Shown here: in pieces, positions 1 to 12,871 of the stretch
Numbering within the stretch: position 1 is the first letter of the stretch
Layout of the letters: each line of letters opens with the position of its first letter
Origin: Hypomesus transpacificus
Taxonomy: Eukaryota; Chordata; Actinopteri; Osmeriformes; Osmeridae
NCBI RefSeq assembly: GCF_021917145.1
Contig: NC_061064.1
Location: 3,335,137 to 3,399,136, forward strand
Length of the DNA stretch: 64,000 nucleotides
Direction: 5' to 3'
Position numbers and translations under genes: made by a program
Notes under the pieces: generated by a model
What the model saw: the letters and a program-made list of their open reading frames with translations, nothing else
What the model was told of the DNA's origin: nothing
Database searches by the model: none

Positions 1-3000
1 CTCTTGTGACGTAGGCCTGGCAGTTCTTTGTCTCCCACACTCTGAGCAGAAACTTTGTACTTTTGTGGATGTGCTTGCTTCTCTTGTCTGTCTACAAATG
101 GGGGAGGACTAATAGAGCAGGTACTTATGGCCTCTTCTGATAAGGGGAGGGACTTTGAGGAAAAACACCTCACCATCACCAACCTGCTAGTCAAGTATCA
201 CCCCTCCCTGCCTCTGCCTCTGCCTCCTTCTCGCTCACCCTCCCCCACCTGTCACCCTCAGTCATATTATTCATGAACAGGACAAGGCATTTTCACGTAC
301 TTTTTAGCTTTTGTAACACATCGAATGAGTACGTTCTCCTTTCAGATAAACAATGTTTTTTCATAATGTAATTTATAAAGGTAACGTTACTCTCCTCTTT
401 AATCTACCTCTCCCTGCCCCTCCCCCATCTGGTTTGTCCCAGTTGGGGGGAGGGGGTTGGAGGGTTGGGGGTTAGACTAGCAGAAACTGTCTTCCAAATT
501 CCAGTGACTCAGACGACTACCATATCATGCCAAATATGGTCACTTCCTTTGTGATGTCATGTGTCGCACTTTTGTCACAGTGATGCACAATTTCCCTATG
601 CTCATTAGGGACTGTATTAGAATAATGGTTACACATGCTTGTGGAATATTATCAATCAAAACCCAGCAAAATAAAAGTTGAAAACCTAGATTTTTTGTGA
701 CAGGACAGATACAATGTAGTATGTTATCCACAGTTTTATGCAAAGAGACTGGATAACAAAATATTTTAGCCAATGTTTAACTAAAGGTCCATGTTGAGAG
801 CGATCATGGCCACCTTCAAAATGGAGCTGATGAAAGAGAGGAAGTATCTATATTATTGAACCTTATCTGGTCTTTTAAAAGAACAATGACCATTGTTAGT
901 TTGTTCTTTGGTCATTAGCATCTATCTTCAGAGAGAAGATTATGTTATACCCAGGTATACTTAGTGAAAGTAAAAACAAATATATTTGTCATGGAAACTT
1001 TTGTTATGTTAGCTGCAAAACACATCTCAGTTTCTTCTGCTTTGATCTGACAACTGTTATGTAATTGTTTTGCCTTTTTGGCCCATTGTAGAGTACACCA
1101 ACTGCTTTCTGTATGAAAGTCATAATAACGTTTTTTCATAAGCACAAAGTAAACTGAGGCCTTAGCTTTGTGACAGGTGTTATAGGATGTGTCATATTCT
1201 CTAAACAAAGCAGCTGTACTCCTGTAGTTTCTGTGGCCAGTGGTGAGGTGGCTGACTCACAATATCTTCATCCAGCTGGTAGCTGAGATGGGCCAAGTAG
1301 TAGAGGCAATCAACAAGATATGGATGAGGTAAAGGGCACTACCCTGTCAAAAGAACATCCCAGAAATTATCCTCCCCATGAACCGTATCCACTTGAAGCA
1401 GTGAAACATAGTAACGGTTGTTCCAGAAACGCCCACATTCACTGGACATTCTGAGCTCACTGCTGGTAAAAATTCAGATTGGCAAATCTGAGTTGTTACA
1501 GAGGACTGAAACCTTTCTATCTATGGTTTAAACAATATTGGCTCTAAACAAGCTGAGAGCAAAGTATAACATATTTCATCGGAACGTTAAATACGATTAT
1601 TAGAGAGAGTACTAGATTTCAACAATTACTTGACAATTTGACAATTACTTTTCTCACATTATTCAATGGAACCTCTGTTCCAAGGACGCTCTAAATCATT
1701 GTAACAAAGATCTAATCGGAGAGGACTGTTCCCACAGAGACTTGGTTCCTACTTTGGTTGTAGGTTAGACACATGCACCTGACTAAACCAGTCAAACCTG
1801 TTCCTCAGTGGGTGTCTCCACACTATTGAAGCAGTAGTCACACCTCACTACAGAACCTGAGAAGACAGGTACTATGTGGGATTTTTGAATTTAGCCGTTA
1901 TTTTATTATCATAATTTAAACAACCCATCCCAACGAGATCTGTGGTAGTCTGACGAGTCAAAGAGGAGGAAATGGGCTTTTGAATACTTCTATTCATAGT
2001 TCTATCCAACTATTGGCCCACTGACAGCCACAAAAGACTCACAGAGTACAAATACAATTTGTTCACTTTAAGGAGAAGAGAGAGAGAGAAATACAGGTTA
2101 GCTTGAGAGTGAATGCATCCTTTGTGTGTGTTCTGAAGGACAGTTGTAGTCAGATTGTGAGAACAGAACAGAACAGACAGGGTTTGTTGACCAGAGAGGT
2201 AAACAGGCAACGACCCCTTGCTGGGTCAGATAGTGGGAGGTCTGGTCCCTCGGACAGTCTACTCACTTCTAAAGTTAACCTTTCAAGTCTAAATCTGACA
2301 AAACAGGAAGACTTTGAAGTATCTGCAGTTCTCTCATGTATCCAAAGGGAGGCAGCATCTTACTGATTTGTCAATTTGTTTTAAAATGTTTGAGTTGGCC
2401 AACATGAGAACATTATATTGTGAGTGCTCTGTTTCTCTCAGTCTCTTAGATGTATGGTGTGTGTGTGTATGTAAGTGCAGCTGTTTGTATGTGTGTTTGT
2501 AATACTCAGGCATTGACATCTGTTGGTTTCAGACTATGCTCAAAGAAGGAAATGTGAATATATGTTCTGAAATGAACCCCAGTCAAGTAATCTTGCTTGA
2601 CTGCTCATAACTATGAATGGTTTGAGCATATGGCTTCAAGAACCAAAGGAAGCAAAGGATGTTTGAGTTTTATCAGTTATCAAAAACTCTTCTTAATAAA
2701 GCCTTAGCACAAATGTGCAAACTGCTGGAGAAACGTGCACGTCACATCCAGTTAGCCATGGCAACAAAAAAGTTACACAGCTTGCACAAAGGCAGCATTT
2801 GTAGAGGCCCCAAGGCTAGGTCCACATGAGGGATGGGGGGGTTTTCAAGGCTTTGCCAAGTCCAGTCAGTGGGTGAGACTTTGAGGCACTTTTATGTGTC
2901 CATAAATCTTATGGGAACATAAAATACAAGTCCTCCATTTCAACGGATATCTCATAGTTCGTGGGGCACCTAGAATGGATCTGCCAACCAGTGGTCTGAC

Positions 3001-5278
3001 CTACTAAAGATAGCTACAGGAACATGCTAGCTGCTCAAAGATAACTTGTATGAAATAACAAAGTTTAATGCAAATATATAGTAAGCATGCATAGTTTGTT
3101 GGCAAGCCAAGTTTGAAAATCCAAAATTCATGAAGGAAAATAATTCCCTTGAACCCAATTTATTTTTACTCTCTTGTAAAGTTCATCTGGTCTCTCTAAA
3201 TTTAGGTTTATGATGCCATACCTTTTATGTGTGCTCTTCTTTAAAAGGACATTGGCTGCACTCTGAACTCACAGGGAAGTATACGTGCAAACAGATGTAA
3301 TGTGAAAGAATGCCGATAATCTATCTGCTAACTCAACTGAAACTTGTTAATCAACCGCCTGTGTGTACCAGTTCAGTCTGTCTCCTGAAACCTCATAAAG
3401 GACTTTGCAAACACGTTGAAATTGTCCTGGTCGATCAATAAATGGATACAACATTGATAATGAGAAGGTGCAGCACTTTTCCTGCGGCTATCTTTATTTC
3501 TGAGTTAAACAGTAAAATAACAACTTTCGTCTTATTTTCAGATGTGAAATATATAAATATAATGTATATTTTATTTTGAAGAGGGTTAAAAACCCACATC
3601 TTATTTTATTGGGCAAACAATTAGGGGAATTGATCATATTCTATTAGGCTTAACTGATTGAAACCTATCCAAACCACATTCAGTATCTGAGATGATCAAT
3701 TATTAATAACATGTTATGTTTACATTATTAAATAGTTTGTTTGCTTGTCCATTGCTGTGTCAAAATGTGATAACGTGCATGTGCAAATAAGATAAGAAGT
3801 GCATTGGATTTGAAGTATGATAGCGCAGGTTTTTTTTTGCTTCACTGGACATGGAAGACCAAAACAACTATTTTGATAGCCAGTTGGTCAGCATTTTGGG
3901 TCGTCATAAATCAAATTTCTTTGTATTTGGGTAGGTATTTACTGTACAATTTGTGCTTGTCTCTGGACAAGCAGTGCTTAGGGCCTCCAGACAAAAACTT
4001 TATGTTCTCTCTGCTCTAGGTATTAGGCCAACAGAGTTGCCATAATAATAATTATGCCAACAGTCATAACTCATTGGATAGTTAGCTGTTCCAATTTTGA
4101 CCTGCCTAAACATCGGTATAAATGTAACACTCAGTCACTCCTCCCACCAGCCCTCACCCCTCCTCCACACCCCACCCGTCCATTTCTCAACACCCACCCC
4201 TCCGCCTCTTCACCCCTTTCCGCTCCACCCTTCACTTCTTCAAACACTAATCTCGACCTTGATAGAAACAACTACACAAAGTCACCCTTGAATTAGATAC
4301 ATGAGATCTGAACAAAGTACATATTTTTGAGAAGAGAGATTCCACTTATGTTTAAATAGGTTATGTACAAAATACAGTAGAAACTGATTAAGGTGAGGAT
4401 GTGTATTGGTTTGATTTCAACCAGTCCATGTGTTACCACAGGCCCCAGCACACAGAACGTGACCGGCCTCCACCGGAGACCATTTGTATCTCCTCAGAAT
4501 GCATGTGAAACTAACCTTGAACTGAACATTTCATCTCTGCAAACTACAGTTTCCCTTAAAAAGTCAGTTACCTACTTTTATACACAAACACCCATGTACA
4601 CATTAACTCATTCTATCTGTGAGCACCACCCCCCCACCTCTGCTCCTCACATGGTTACCAATCAACCACACAACAAGCTCTGCCTTAGCCATTCATTACC
4701 CTGCAACACCAATATAAAGGAGGGAGCCTGACTGTGCTACTATGAACCTAACAGTAAACCATAAAACCTTTTTCATATGAGAGATTCACACCCATTTCTC
4801 TGTCTCGCTATCGCTCTCTTAAACACACACACACTTAAACACTTAAACACACGCTGGCAACAAATGAGGACGATGCCCAGGACACACCTGATTGGCCTAC
4901 TGCAGCGTCTGATGTCATCCCTTGTAGGTGGGCATGACGACTTAGCAATAGAAAGCATAAAGATAAGAGTGAAAAGGAAAATCTACAAGTGAGCACGAAC
5001 ACACAGGGAGTCCGACAACACTGTCAAGCGAAGTGCTACACTGTACAAGAAGAGAAGGGAAAGAGATAGATGTGAGGAGGGGCGTGCGGACAAGAAACTG
5101 ACAGAGAACAGGTTCGAGTGAGAGAAGGAAGGACGCTTATCCGGAGTGGGAAGCCGAAAAAGGACAGGAAAGGATCATCGAGGAGACCAGAGAACAACAA
5201 GGAAGAGGTGCTGCTGACCCAGAGGCCGAGAGAAGAGAAGTAGCAGGCCATCCTGAGAGCCGTGCGTGAGAGTGTGCC
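1..5278. other. Intergenic region upstream of the first claudin gene
   Basis: No convincing gene seen. The open frames here are short, lack splice context and do not resemble known families. Visible structure: a G-rich tract at 444-471, a pyrimidine/CCACC-rich stretch at about 4138-4250, and a TATA-like TATAAAG at 4713-4719, about 560 bp before the claudin start. The proximal part (about 4990-5278) is probably the claudin 5' UTR, but no transcription start can be fixed. Confidence 0.6.
4713..4719 (+). promoter_or_regulatory. Possible TATA box for the first claudin gene
   Basis: TATAAAG lies in a GC-moderate stretch upstream of the claudin start codon, with no competing open frame between. 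The distance to the ATG (about 560 bp) would imply a long 5' UTR or an unseen 5' intron. This is a motif match only. Confidence 0.25.
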
Positions 5279-5950
5279 ATGGCGTCGTTCGCTCTGGAGC
5301 TGGTCGGTGTCCTCCTGTCGGTGCTGGGCTGGGTGCTGAGCGTGGTCAGCTGCGCTCTGCCAATGTGGCGGGTTTCCGCTTTCATAGGGGCCAACATTGT
5401 CACCGCTCAGGTCTACTGGGAGGGTCTGTGGATGAGTTGCGTGGTCCAGAGTACGGGCCAGATGCAGTGTAAGATCTACGACTCCATGTTGGCCTTGCCC
5501 CAGGACCTGCAGGCAGCCAGAGCTCTCTCGGTGGTCTCCATCATTGTGGGGGTGTTGGCTCTCTTGGTTGCCATGGTGGCGGCCAAGTGCACCAACTGTA
5601 TTGAGGAGGAAGGTATGAAAGCCAGGGTGATGTTGGCCTCCGGCGTTGCCTTCATTCTGGCCGCTCTGTCTCAACTGGTCCCTGTGTCCTGGTCTGCCCA
5701 CACCATCATCAGCGAGTTCTACAGCCCCATCATTCACTCGTCGCAGAAAATGGAGATCGGCGCCGCATTGTATTTGGGGTGGGCAGCAGCCGCATTGCTA
5801 CTGGTCGGGGGGTCCATCCTCTGTTGCAGTTGTCCTCCCCAGGAGGATAAACCCACCAGATACACCAAACCCCCCCAGAGTCAAATGGCATATTCCGGAG
5901 TTGCCAGGTCAGTGGCCCCCAGCTCATACAACAGGAGAGACTATGTGTGA
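5279..5950 (+). CDS. Claudin (claudin-3/4 group), single exon
   Basis: A four-pass tight-junction protein of 223 aa, the usual claudin length, in one uninterrupted exon as in CLDN3 and CLDN4. Predicted membrane segments are near residues 8-28, 82-102, 117-137 and 161-181. The first extracellular loop has the claudin signature: W30, G49-L50-W51, C54 and C64 (the disulfide pair), and R81 before the second membrane segment. The tail ends in Tyr-Val, the PDZ ligand that binds ZO proteins. Claudins polymerise between epithelial cells and set paracellular ion selectivity. The start is the first in-frame ATG, in a good context (GTGCCATGG). The neighbour at 8805 is a tandem paralogue. This copy is more divergent at both ends, so assignment to CLDN3 versus CLDN4 is left open; fish have several lineage-specific copies. 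Confidence 0.95.
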   Translation: MASFALELVGVLLSVLGWVLSVVSCALPMWRVSAFIGANIVTAQVYWEGLWMSCVVQSTGQMQCKIYDSMLALPQDLQAARALSVVSIIVGVLALLVAMVAAKCTNCIEEEGMKARVMLASGVAFILAALSQLVPVSWSAHTIISEFYSPIIHSSQKMEIGAALYLGWAAAALLLVGGSILCCSCPPQEDKPTRYTKPPQSQMAYSGVARSVAPSSYNRRDYV

Positions 5951-6825
5951 GAAGGTCTCCCATTGGACAGGATGGGGATAAGCAGAAGGGCCAAGCAGAG
6001 ATCACAGTACGCATTTGGGCTGAACTAAGAATAGAAAAAGGCAGGTTTCTACCTCCAATGACCAGAGGAATAGGACAGGATACTAACCAAAAACTCTGAA
6101 TCAGGTTTACTCTCATTCACAGTCTGTTTAACTGCCCTTTTAAATGAGAAACATGTTTTATTTCATGCTTTGTGAAATATAATATTTTTTTGTGCCATAT
6201 ACATGAATATATGAGCAGCCCTGTGTGACACATATGCAATACTTTTAATTGAAATGTAGTTGATCAATTGAATGTATCTTAAAACTGAGGCCTTTTATGG
6301 TGCTGTATATATGGTGTATCATTTAGTTTATTTTGTGCATCATTCTTATGCAGCTACTTGACGCACTCCGACACAATTCACTTTGTAAAAAAAGACAGCG
6401 TATTATTGTGTCTAAACAGTTTTCAAAGTCTGCTTCTTTTTTCTTTTTTTTTTTACAATGGACAACACTAATTGCTTTGATGTATTTTGGTGCATCCTTG
6501 TAAGGTCAGACTGTAGGTGAAGCATACCAATAATATGAGGGGCAAAGTGCATCTGACCAGAACTGTTTGGTTTGGGAGTATCAGTTTGTTGTAGATAACA
6601 AATCAGTTTTACTACCAGGTGTAACGTTTTATTTCAAAGTTTGAACTGTATTAACATTGCTTTGATGACGTTTGCTTTTCACTATATTGTCATTGTATAA
6701 TACTGCATATACCTGATTTCCAGAGTTTTAGATGATGTATGCAACTTAAAAAAAATGTACCATTGATGGATTAAAATAGTGTCTGATCAGTGTTTATAAT
6801 AAACATTTAAAATACACGTGTAATT
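5951..6825 (+). other. Probable 3' UTR of the first claudin gene
   Basis: An AT-rich, gene-free stretch from the claudin stop codon to a canonical polyadenylation signal AATAAA at 6798-6803. A 3' UTR of about 0.85 kb is in the normal range for fish claudins. No repeat was recognised in it apart from short T tracts. Confidence 0.6.
6798..6803 (+). promoter_or_regulatory. Polyadenylation signal (first claudin)
   Basis: A canonical AATAAA and the first clear one downstream of the claudin stop codon on the plus strand. Confidence 0.6.
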
Positions 6826-8804
6826 GTCATGTAATTAATTAATGTTGTTTTCCCCCAAAAAGTCCATTCTGCTTACACTAGCTTGTTTACAGTATATACA
6901 CTGTATAACTGTATATATAGTATATATACAGTGTATTGAAAAATACTATCTTATGACATTTTACTTTCTAGATGACATAACATGACACAAAAATACCCTT
7001 CAAATTGACACTGACAGACAAGGGCTTGGAAATAAAACACATTTAGGAAACCTGGTTTAGCACACAGAAGCTATCAACATCAGAGGCTGGAAAAATCTGC
7101 AGAATTACAGCATAATTATGAAAAATGGTTTGCCCATTGAATACTGTTGTAGTTAATTAGTGGAATTGTTTTCTCCTATTTTCATGACATACATAGGGTT
7201 AGGGTTCCTGAGGAACTCAAACAGCTGAAGTAAAAAAAAGTAAAGCAGAACAGCTGAACAGAATGGAAGGAAAACAAAGATTTTGATCCATCAATTCTAC
7301 ACATTTGCATACAGAGCTGCACCGTTTCGGTGGTGGGTAGATTTCCAGTTGGTATTACGTCAGAGGATTATTTCTGTGAACAAAATAAAGACAGGAAAAG
7401 TTGTTATTCGTATTGAGTAGAAAGTTCTGGGGTCATTTGAGATTAGGGCCTGCTGGTCACAGCTCAATCTGTCCGATGACAGATTGGCTGGTATGGATGC
7501 TGATAGCATCTTCCTCATTTGAAATGTCAAGCAGCTCCTCTGTGGTTGGGCAGGTGCACGGTCTCTGTATGGTCTTCATCTCAGGAGGAAAGGGTTTCAA
7601 AGACGTCATTAATTTGTCCCTGTTAGGAATCTCTCTGAAAACCCCCAATTGTATTAGTACCATTACTGATAAAGCAGTACCCTGAAGTGTGGATCTGAAC
7701 CGCACTTACTTAATTAGTTTACTAAGTTACAGTTTTAAGGGCCATCTCACAGTTATTATGGATATTCATAACCTAAGGGGCTTGTGTATGTGCACATTTT
7801 AACAGGTAGGATGCGACCGAAACTGAGCTGATTGAATAGTCTGTGTGCTGAAGGAGTCAGAGCGACATGTGAGCTCTGGTCATATTTGCACTGGGAGCAG
7901 TTATTCAGGTTTTCCTTCACCAATCCCTTATTAAAGATCCTGATTACCAGGAAGCATAGGTCCAAACAAACTTCCTTACGACCACAAGAAAATGGGTCTC
8001 GGTCTAAGGTTCATGGATGTGTCCATGAAACTTATAACAGTTTGTGTGTGTGTGTGACAGGTAGTCAACGACCCAACTATGTAGAAAGGGCTACAAACTG
8101 TTGACCATATCACAGTGGCCTGCTCTTAAAGCTTCTGTTTGTCTCTTGTTTCTTGCTAGGGGCATGCAAGAAGGAGGGGGCATGGGGGCTCTCTGGTTTA
8201 CAGCCTCTGGGAGTGAACAAAGCCTCTCCATCCCCATCATTGTTTGCCGGGGGGTGGGAGTGTGCTAAGGTGCAACCCTGAACTTAGCAGGTGGTGTCAG
8301 AAACTGAACACAGGTGTGTATGTATAGTAAGGGAACTGCTGTACATCAGGTTACGTGAAGGCTGCAGTTCCTATACTAAACATATCAGTGTCCAGTTGTA
8401 GACCCTTACCTGCTAAGCTCAGTCTCCCTCTGTTCCTGGTTGAAATCATCATAGCGTCATGTCATCAGTGAAACTCAACCTCCCTCCTCCTCTCCTCCCC
8501 TTTCACCCCATCCCCCTACTTCCCTTAACCCTGTAAGCCATCGTGGGCAGGTGTTGTTTTGTGAAGATCCACAAGATACCTGTTCTGACATCATCATCGG
8601 GGAACTCCTCCCTCGCCTCCCATGGCAATAAAGGATCTTTGTTTCTGTGGCAGCATCACCGAGCAACACCACTCCCTACTTAGACATCGGGAAGAAGGAA
8701 ACAATACTAGACCTCAGGGTGAAAAAAGCTGGTACAAAATCCAATCTAAATTCACATTTCAGTTTATTAAAAGCTGGTGAAGGAAACACAACCATCCACA
8801 CAGG
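6826..8804. other. Spacer between the two claudin genes
   Basis: About 2 kb. It holds a self-complementary TATA-rich stretch at about 6890-6935, a possible orphan coding segment on the minus strand at about 7450-7636 (see findings), and a short GT run near 8044-8058. The last 200-300 bp before 8805 are probably the promoter and 5' UTR of the second claudin. No RNA gene was recognised. Confidence 0.5.
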
Positions 8805-9458
8805 ATGTCGATGGGCTTGGAGATTGTGGGCATCGCCCTGGGAGTCATAGGATTCATCATTGCCATCGTAGTCTGTGCCCTGCCTATGTGGAGGGTCACA
8901 GCCTTCATTGGATCCAACATCATCACCGCCCAAGTGATCTGGGAAGGCCTGTGGATGAACTGTGTGACCCAGAGTACAGGCCAGATGCAGTGTAAGATCT
9001 ATGACTCCATGCTGGCCTTGCCCCAGGACCTGCAGGCAGCCAGAGCCATGACCGTCGTCTCCATCATCCTCGGGGTTCTTGGGGTCCTCATCTCCATAGT
9101 CGGGGCCAAGTGTACCAACTGCATCGAAGACGAGGCCTCCAAAGCTAAAGTGATGATCATCTCTGGGATTTTCTTCATCCTGGCCGGGATCCTGATCCTC
9201 ATTCCTGTTTCCTGGTCAGCCAGCTCTGTCATCCGTGACTTCTACAACCCCCTCCTGATCGACGGCCAGAGAAGGGAGCTGGGGGCGTCTCTCTACATCG
9301 GCTGGGGGTCCGCCGCCCTGCTCCTGATTGGGGGGGCCCTGCTGTGCACGTCCTGCCCTCCCAGTGAGAAGAGGTACAAACCCCCTCGGATGGGCTACTC
9401 TGCCCCCCGCACCGTGAGCGGGGGAGCGGTGGGATACGACAGAAAGGACTACGTCTGA
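8805..9458 (+). CDS. Claudin-3-like protein, single exon
   Basis: A 217-aa claudin without introns. It begins MSMGLEI and ends GYDRKDYV, both as in mammalian claudin-3, and carries a YSAPR stretch in the tail, which is also claudin-3-like. Signature residues are W29, G48-L49-W50, C53, C63 and R80. Four membrane segments lie near residues 7-27, 81-101, 116-136 and 160-180, and the C-terminus is a Tyr-Val PDZ ligand. It acts at epithelial tight junctions. The upstream claudin at 5279 is a tandem paralogue with an almost identical core from residue 56 to 80. The downstream order (abhd11, with elastin on the same chromosome) matches the human CLDN3/CLDN4 neighbourhood. Fish nomenclature for these copies is inconsistent, so no symbol is given. 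Confidence 0.95.
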   Translation: MSMGLEIVGIALGVIGFIIAIVVCALPMWRVTAFIGSNIITAQVIWEGLWMNCVTQSTGQMQCKIYDSMLALPQDLQAARAMTVVSIILGVLGVLISIVGAKCTNCIEDEASKAKVMIISGIFFILAGILILIPVSWSASSVIRDFYNPLLIDGQRRELGASLYIGWGSAALLLIGGALLCTSCPPSEKRYKPPRMGYSAPRTVSGGAVGYDRKDYV

Positions 9459-9731
9459 AGGAAAGGCAGCTTCACCCCCACCAGCGTGATGTTGGGATGG
9501 AGAGAAGATGCGGAGAAGATGGAAACAAAGGCATTTCTGTACTGCACATGCATTTGCTGTCTGAGAAGACGTACAGGGCTGAAAGGTCCTGACTAGACTC
9601 CGATATGAAGGGATGAGTATTGTGTTAATTGCTTGGCTTTTCCTTGGGAGTGCATGCATGTTCATTGTCAATGTTGTAGTGTCAAATGCTATACATTTGT
9701 TTTAGTAGAAGCTGTTAATGCAAAGGCTTCT

Positions 9732-9780
9732 TGTAAGGCTCTGGATAAGAGCGTCTGCTAAATGACTAAATGTAAATGTA
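9732..9780 (+). repeat. SINE tail fragment in the claudin 3' UTR
   Basis: CTCTGGATAAGAGCGTCTGC followed by TAAATGACTAAATGTAAATGTA is the conserved 3' tail of the fish tRNA-derived SINE found complete at 59950-60152. The tRNA-like head is absent here. Confidence 0.8.
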
Positions 9781-10918
9781 TAATCATAAGGATTGTACTG
9801 TAATTCAACTCTATTGTGAAACACAGAGAAGAAAAAAGAAAAAAGCTTTTGTTGCTTTAGTTAAGCCTTCAACCTTTAGTTTTATGTACATATGAGAAGA
9901 AACTATTGCTACCCTAAAGTTGTATTAAGTCATGACATATGTTTGAGCTTCTTTTGTGCCGTTAGTAGCTTTTGGCGGGATGGTATGATGTTTCACACAT
10001 GTTTTCAGTTAAAACTCTGCTGTCTTGCTGATAATGGCAAGGAAGCACCACTTTTTATTTTTTTTACATGGATTTGGTTATGTGATTGTGTGCGTATACA
10101 TGTGTGTGTATGTGTGTGTGTGTACCTGCACCCGTTTGTGTACTTTGCATGTATTTGGTTGTATGTATTTGGTTAGGATATATTTTGCAGGGACAGAAAC
10201 TGAAGATGATAAGCCTCAGGTCGTGACATTGTAGATGCCTCTTCCTCTTTGCAGTTTCACTGTTCTACTTAGGACCTGGCTGCAGTATGTGCTGTGTGAA
10301 GCACTGAATGTGTTGTTATGGTGATGGTATTGTTTTACTTTCTGTTGTTTTTACTTTTAAATGCAATTGTGGTTTACTGTCTGTGAAGCACATTTTCCTG
10401 TTTTTTTTGTGATACATTTTCCTGTAAATTGTGTTGGGCTTTTGTGCACCATAAGTTGTGAATAGATGACTACTGCAATTGTGTAGTAATGTGTTGCTAC
10501 AGTAATTTGAGAAATTTAGGGGGTAGTCCAGACCTCTCACAAACAATGGAACCAAAGGAGTTGTTTGGTAATGAGGAGTGGTAGTTACAATAGTACCTCA
10601 CAGGTGCATTTGATTATGTATGGTTGTCTTTGTATGACGTGCGTGTCTTTGTAGGATGTGTGTATCTGTGTGTGGGTTTGTTTGTGTGTGTGTGTGTGTG
10701 CGTGTGTGTGGTGTATTTCTATGGTATGTGTATGTGGGCATGTGTGTGTCATTGCATTTTATGTTACACATTCACACTTTTAATGTACAAAAGCAAAATG
10801 AACACTTGACTATTTATTGGATTACTACCATTTCAATTCCTCTCCTTTTCAATACTTTTGTTATGGTTTGGTATTCAATAGTTCACAATTCAGTTGTCTT
10901 TATTTCAAGCCAGATCAC

Positions 10919-10924
10919 AATAAA
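10919..10924 (+). promoter_or_regulatory. Polyadenylation signal (second claudin)
   Basis: A canonical AATAAA followed within 30 bases by a GT-rich stretch (GTTAGTGTGAAGTG), the usual arrangement of a vertebrate 3' processing site. Confidence 0.6.
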
Positions 10925-11380
10925 GATTTAAAGGTCAATGCTTTTGTTAGTGTGAAGTGTTTTCTGATTATGTGGAGTGTTTGGATGGGATGTGGGTTGT
11001 TCTGAGAAAGCATCCATATTTAGATCTGGCTTGGATTTTCAGTCAAGACAACAAAAACCAGTAACATTCAAAACAAAGTACAGTATTGGCAGTTCAACGT
11101 CTACATGACAGTAAATATGGAGGAGTTACATACAAACACTACAGCATAGAAGCTTGGTTTGGAAGGAATACAAGAATGCACATGAATGACTGAATAATCT
11201 GATAACAGGATGTAAAAGAATATGTACACACATGCACGTCATGCACACATTTCCTCAGAAATATTTTGTAGAAGTGATACCGCTTCAGAGTATCTCCTTT
11301 GTGTTCTGATGAGTCATTTCGTTTAAACTTCCCTATGTAAAGCAGAGCGTGAGGAAATAACATTTACTGTACATAGAAAG

Positions 11381-11580
11381 TACATTTACATTACATTTAG
11401 TAATTTAGCAGACACTCTTATCCTGAGCGACATACAGTAAGTACAGGGACATTCTCCCCGAGGCAAGTAGGGTGAAATGCCTTGCCCAAGGATACAACGT
11501 CATTACACAAGGCCAGGAATCGGACCGGCAACCTTCTGATTAATAGCCCGATTCCCTAACCGCTCAGCCATCTGACCCCG
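11381..11580 (-). repeat. tRNA-derived SINE, nearly full length
   Basis: Read on the minus strand it starts GGGGTCAGATGGCTGAGCGG (A-box region of a tRNA-like head). It continues through a B-box-like GGTCCGATTCC, a CTTGGGCAAGGCA core and a GTACTTACTGTA segment, and ends in the tail CTAAATTACTAAATGTAATG. The same layout recurs at 34012-34178, 49690-49870 and 59950-60152. Confidence 0.85.
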
Positions 11581-12871
11581 AATTACTACACAGATGAAGT
11601 CAAATAATGGTGTACGGTGTACAAGATGTTTTGTCCCTCACAGGTTTCTCTGGGGTAATGGCTGTGGCTTCATTGACTTACTTAACCACATGAGTTCAGG
11701 TAGGGGTTGTTTCCGAAACTGGCATTACCAGAAAGCCATGTCCATGTAAATTCAATATTGGTAGAGATAGCTCCAGGGAACATGTTCTACTGCCTCATAT
11801 TCATCGGGAAATACCTCAGAGAGGAACCTTATCTTCCAATTACACTCCTTCACTTTAATTCTACACACACACACACTGGCCTCAAGCTTGTTCTTAATAT
11901 ATTCCTTTCCTGTGTTCATGAATGTCAGTCGCCATGGGTTGCAATGGAACACACACGGTCACCATGGGAGCCCTGTTACAGGGACTGCCACACCTTTATC
12001 TTACAGTAAACCTGAGGGGGTCATAGAGGCTCTCCTCCCTCTACGGGAGAAAGGGATGAGAAACGGAAACTGTGACACATCCCACTTGATGTGTTTTTCA
12101 CTGTTTTCTGTATACTTATTAATCACCACAGCATTATACTCAGAAAAACTGAATTGGAAAGTGATTGGACACATTATCTTTGCCATTAGTTAAACAAATA
12201 TATAATTGAAAGAAAAATACATTTTCTCACAAGTTCCCTTTGGCTGGCCTGACGGATTTCACAATAAGAAGGTGCTCAATAGTAGGCAAAGTCCAACAAG
12301 CCACTGATATGGACACTAGTCTAATAATCCAATGACCCGCATTCAACTAAGGCCACCAGAGAATTGTTTACTTCTACGATTGTGTGGTTGTGAGATGCCA
12401 ACACCTCAGGTGTCTTACAACTGTAAACGTGTCAGATATGAGATCACAATCTGTCATTAATGAAAGCAAGATGGCTTATCTTAGGTAACATCTTCTCATA
12501 GTGGTTGTGATGAAGAGAAGCCTCACTGTTCAACTAAAGATCTTCAGATAGAGGTCTAATCAGTCACACTCCTGGCAGTCATACATTACTGTACTAACAT
12601 GGATGTAGTAGCTTACAAAAACAGATAAGTACACAAACACACACCCATAAAGTGGTATGTACTTCTGGACTGAACTTGTGAGATAACATTTAACAATCTC
12701 AAGAGAGATTCTGTCTGACCCTAAACTAAACCATACAGAAGATTTATTCAAACCAACTAATGTGTTTGTTTGCATACTACTGCAAAAGTTTTTGATCCAT
12801 CAGAAAGAGACCAGATAGGACTCTTACAGGTTATTCTCAGCTCTCAAGAGCACACAACAAGGAAGGACTGG

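Larger units (their letters stand above)
9459..10940 (+). other. Probable 3' UTR of the second claudin gene
   Basis: A gene-free stretch running to AATAAA at 10919-10924. It contains a SINE tail fragment at 9732-9780 and two GT-rich runs (about 10097-10122 and 10675-10710), so much of it is repeat-derived. No coding potential was seen. Confidence 0.55.

Noticed and set aside
4393-4731. 112-codon open frame upstream of the first claudin
   Set aside because: Low-complexity Thr/His/Pro composition, poor start context, no homology recognised.
5036-5737. 233-codon minus-strand frame overlapping the claudin
   Set aside because: Antisense shadow of a GC-rich claudin exon; the plus-strand product is a textbook claudin.
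9216-9671. 151-codon minus-strand frame over the second claudin
   Set aside because: Antisense shadow of the claudin exon.
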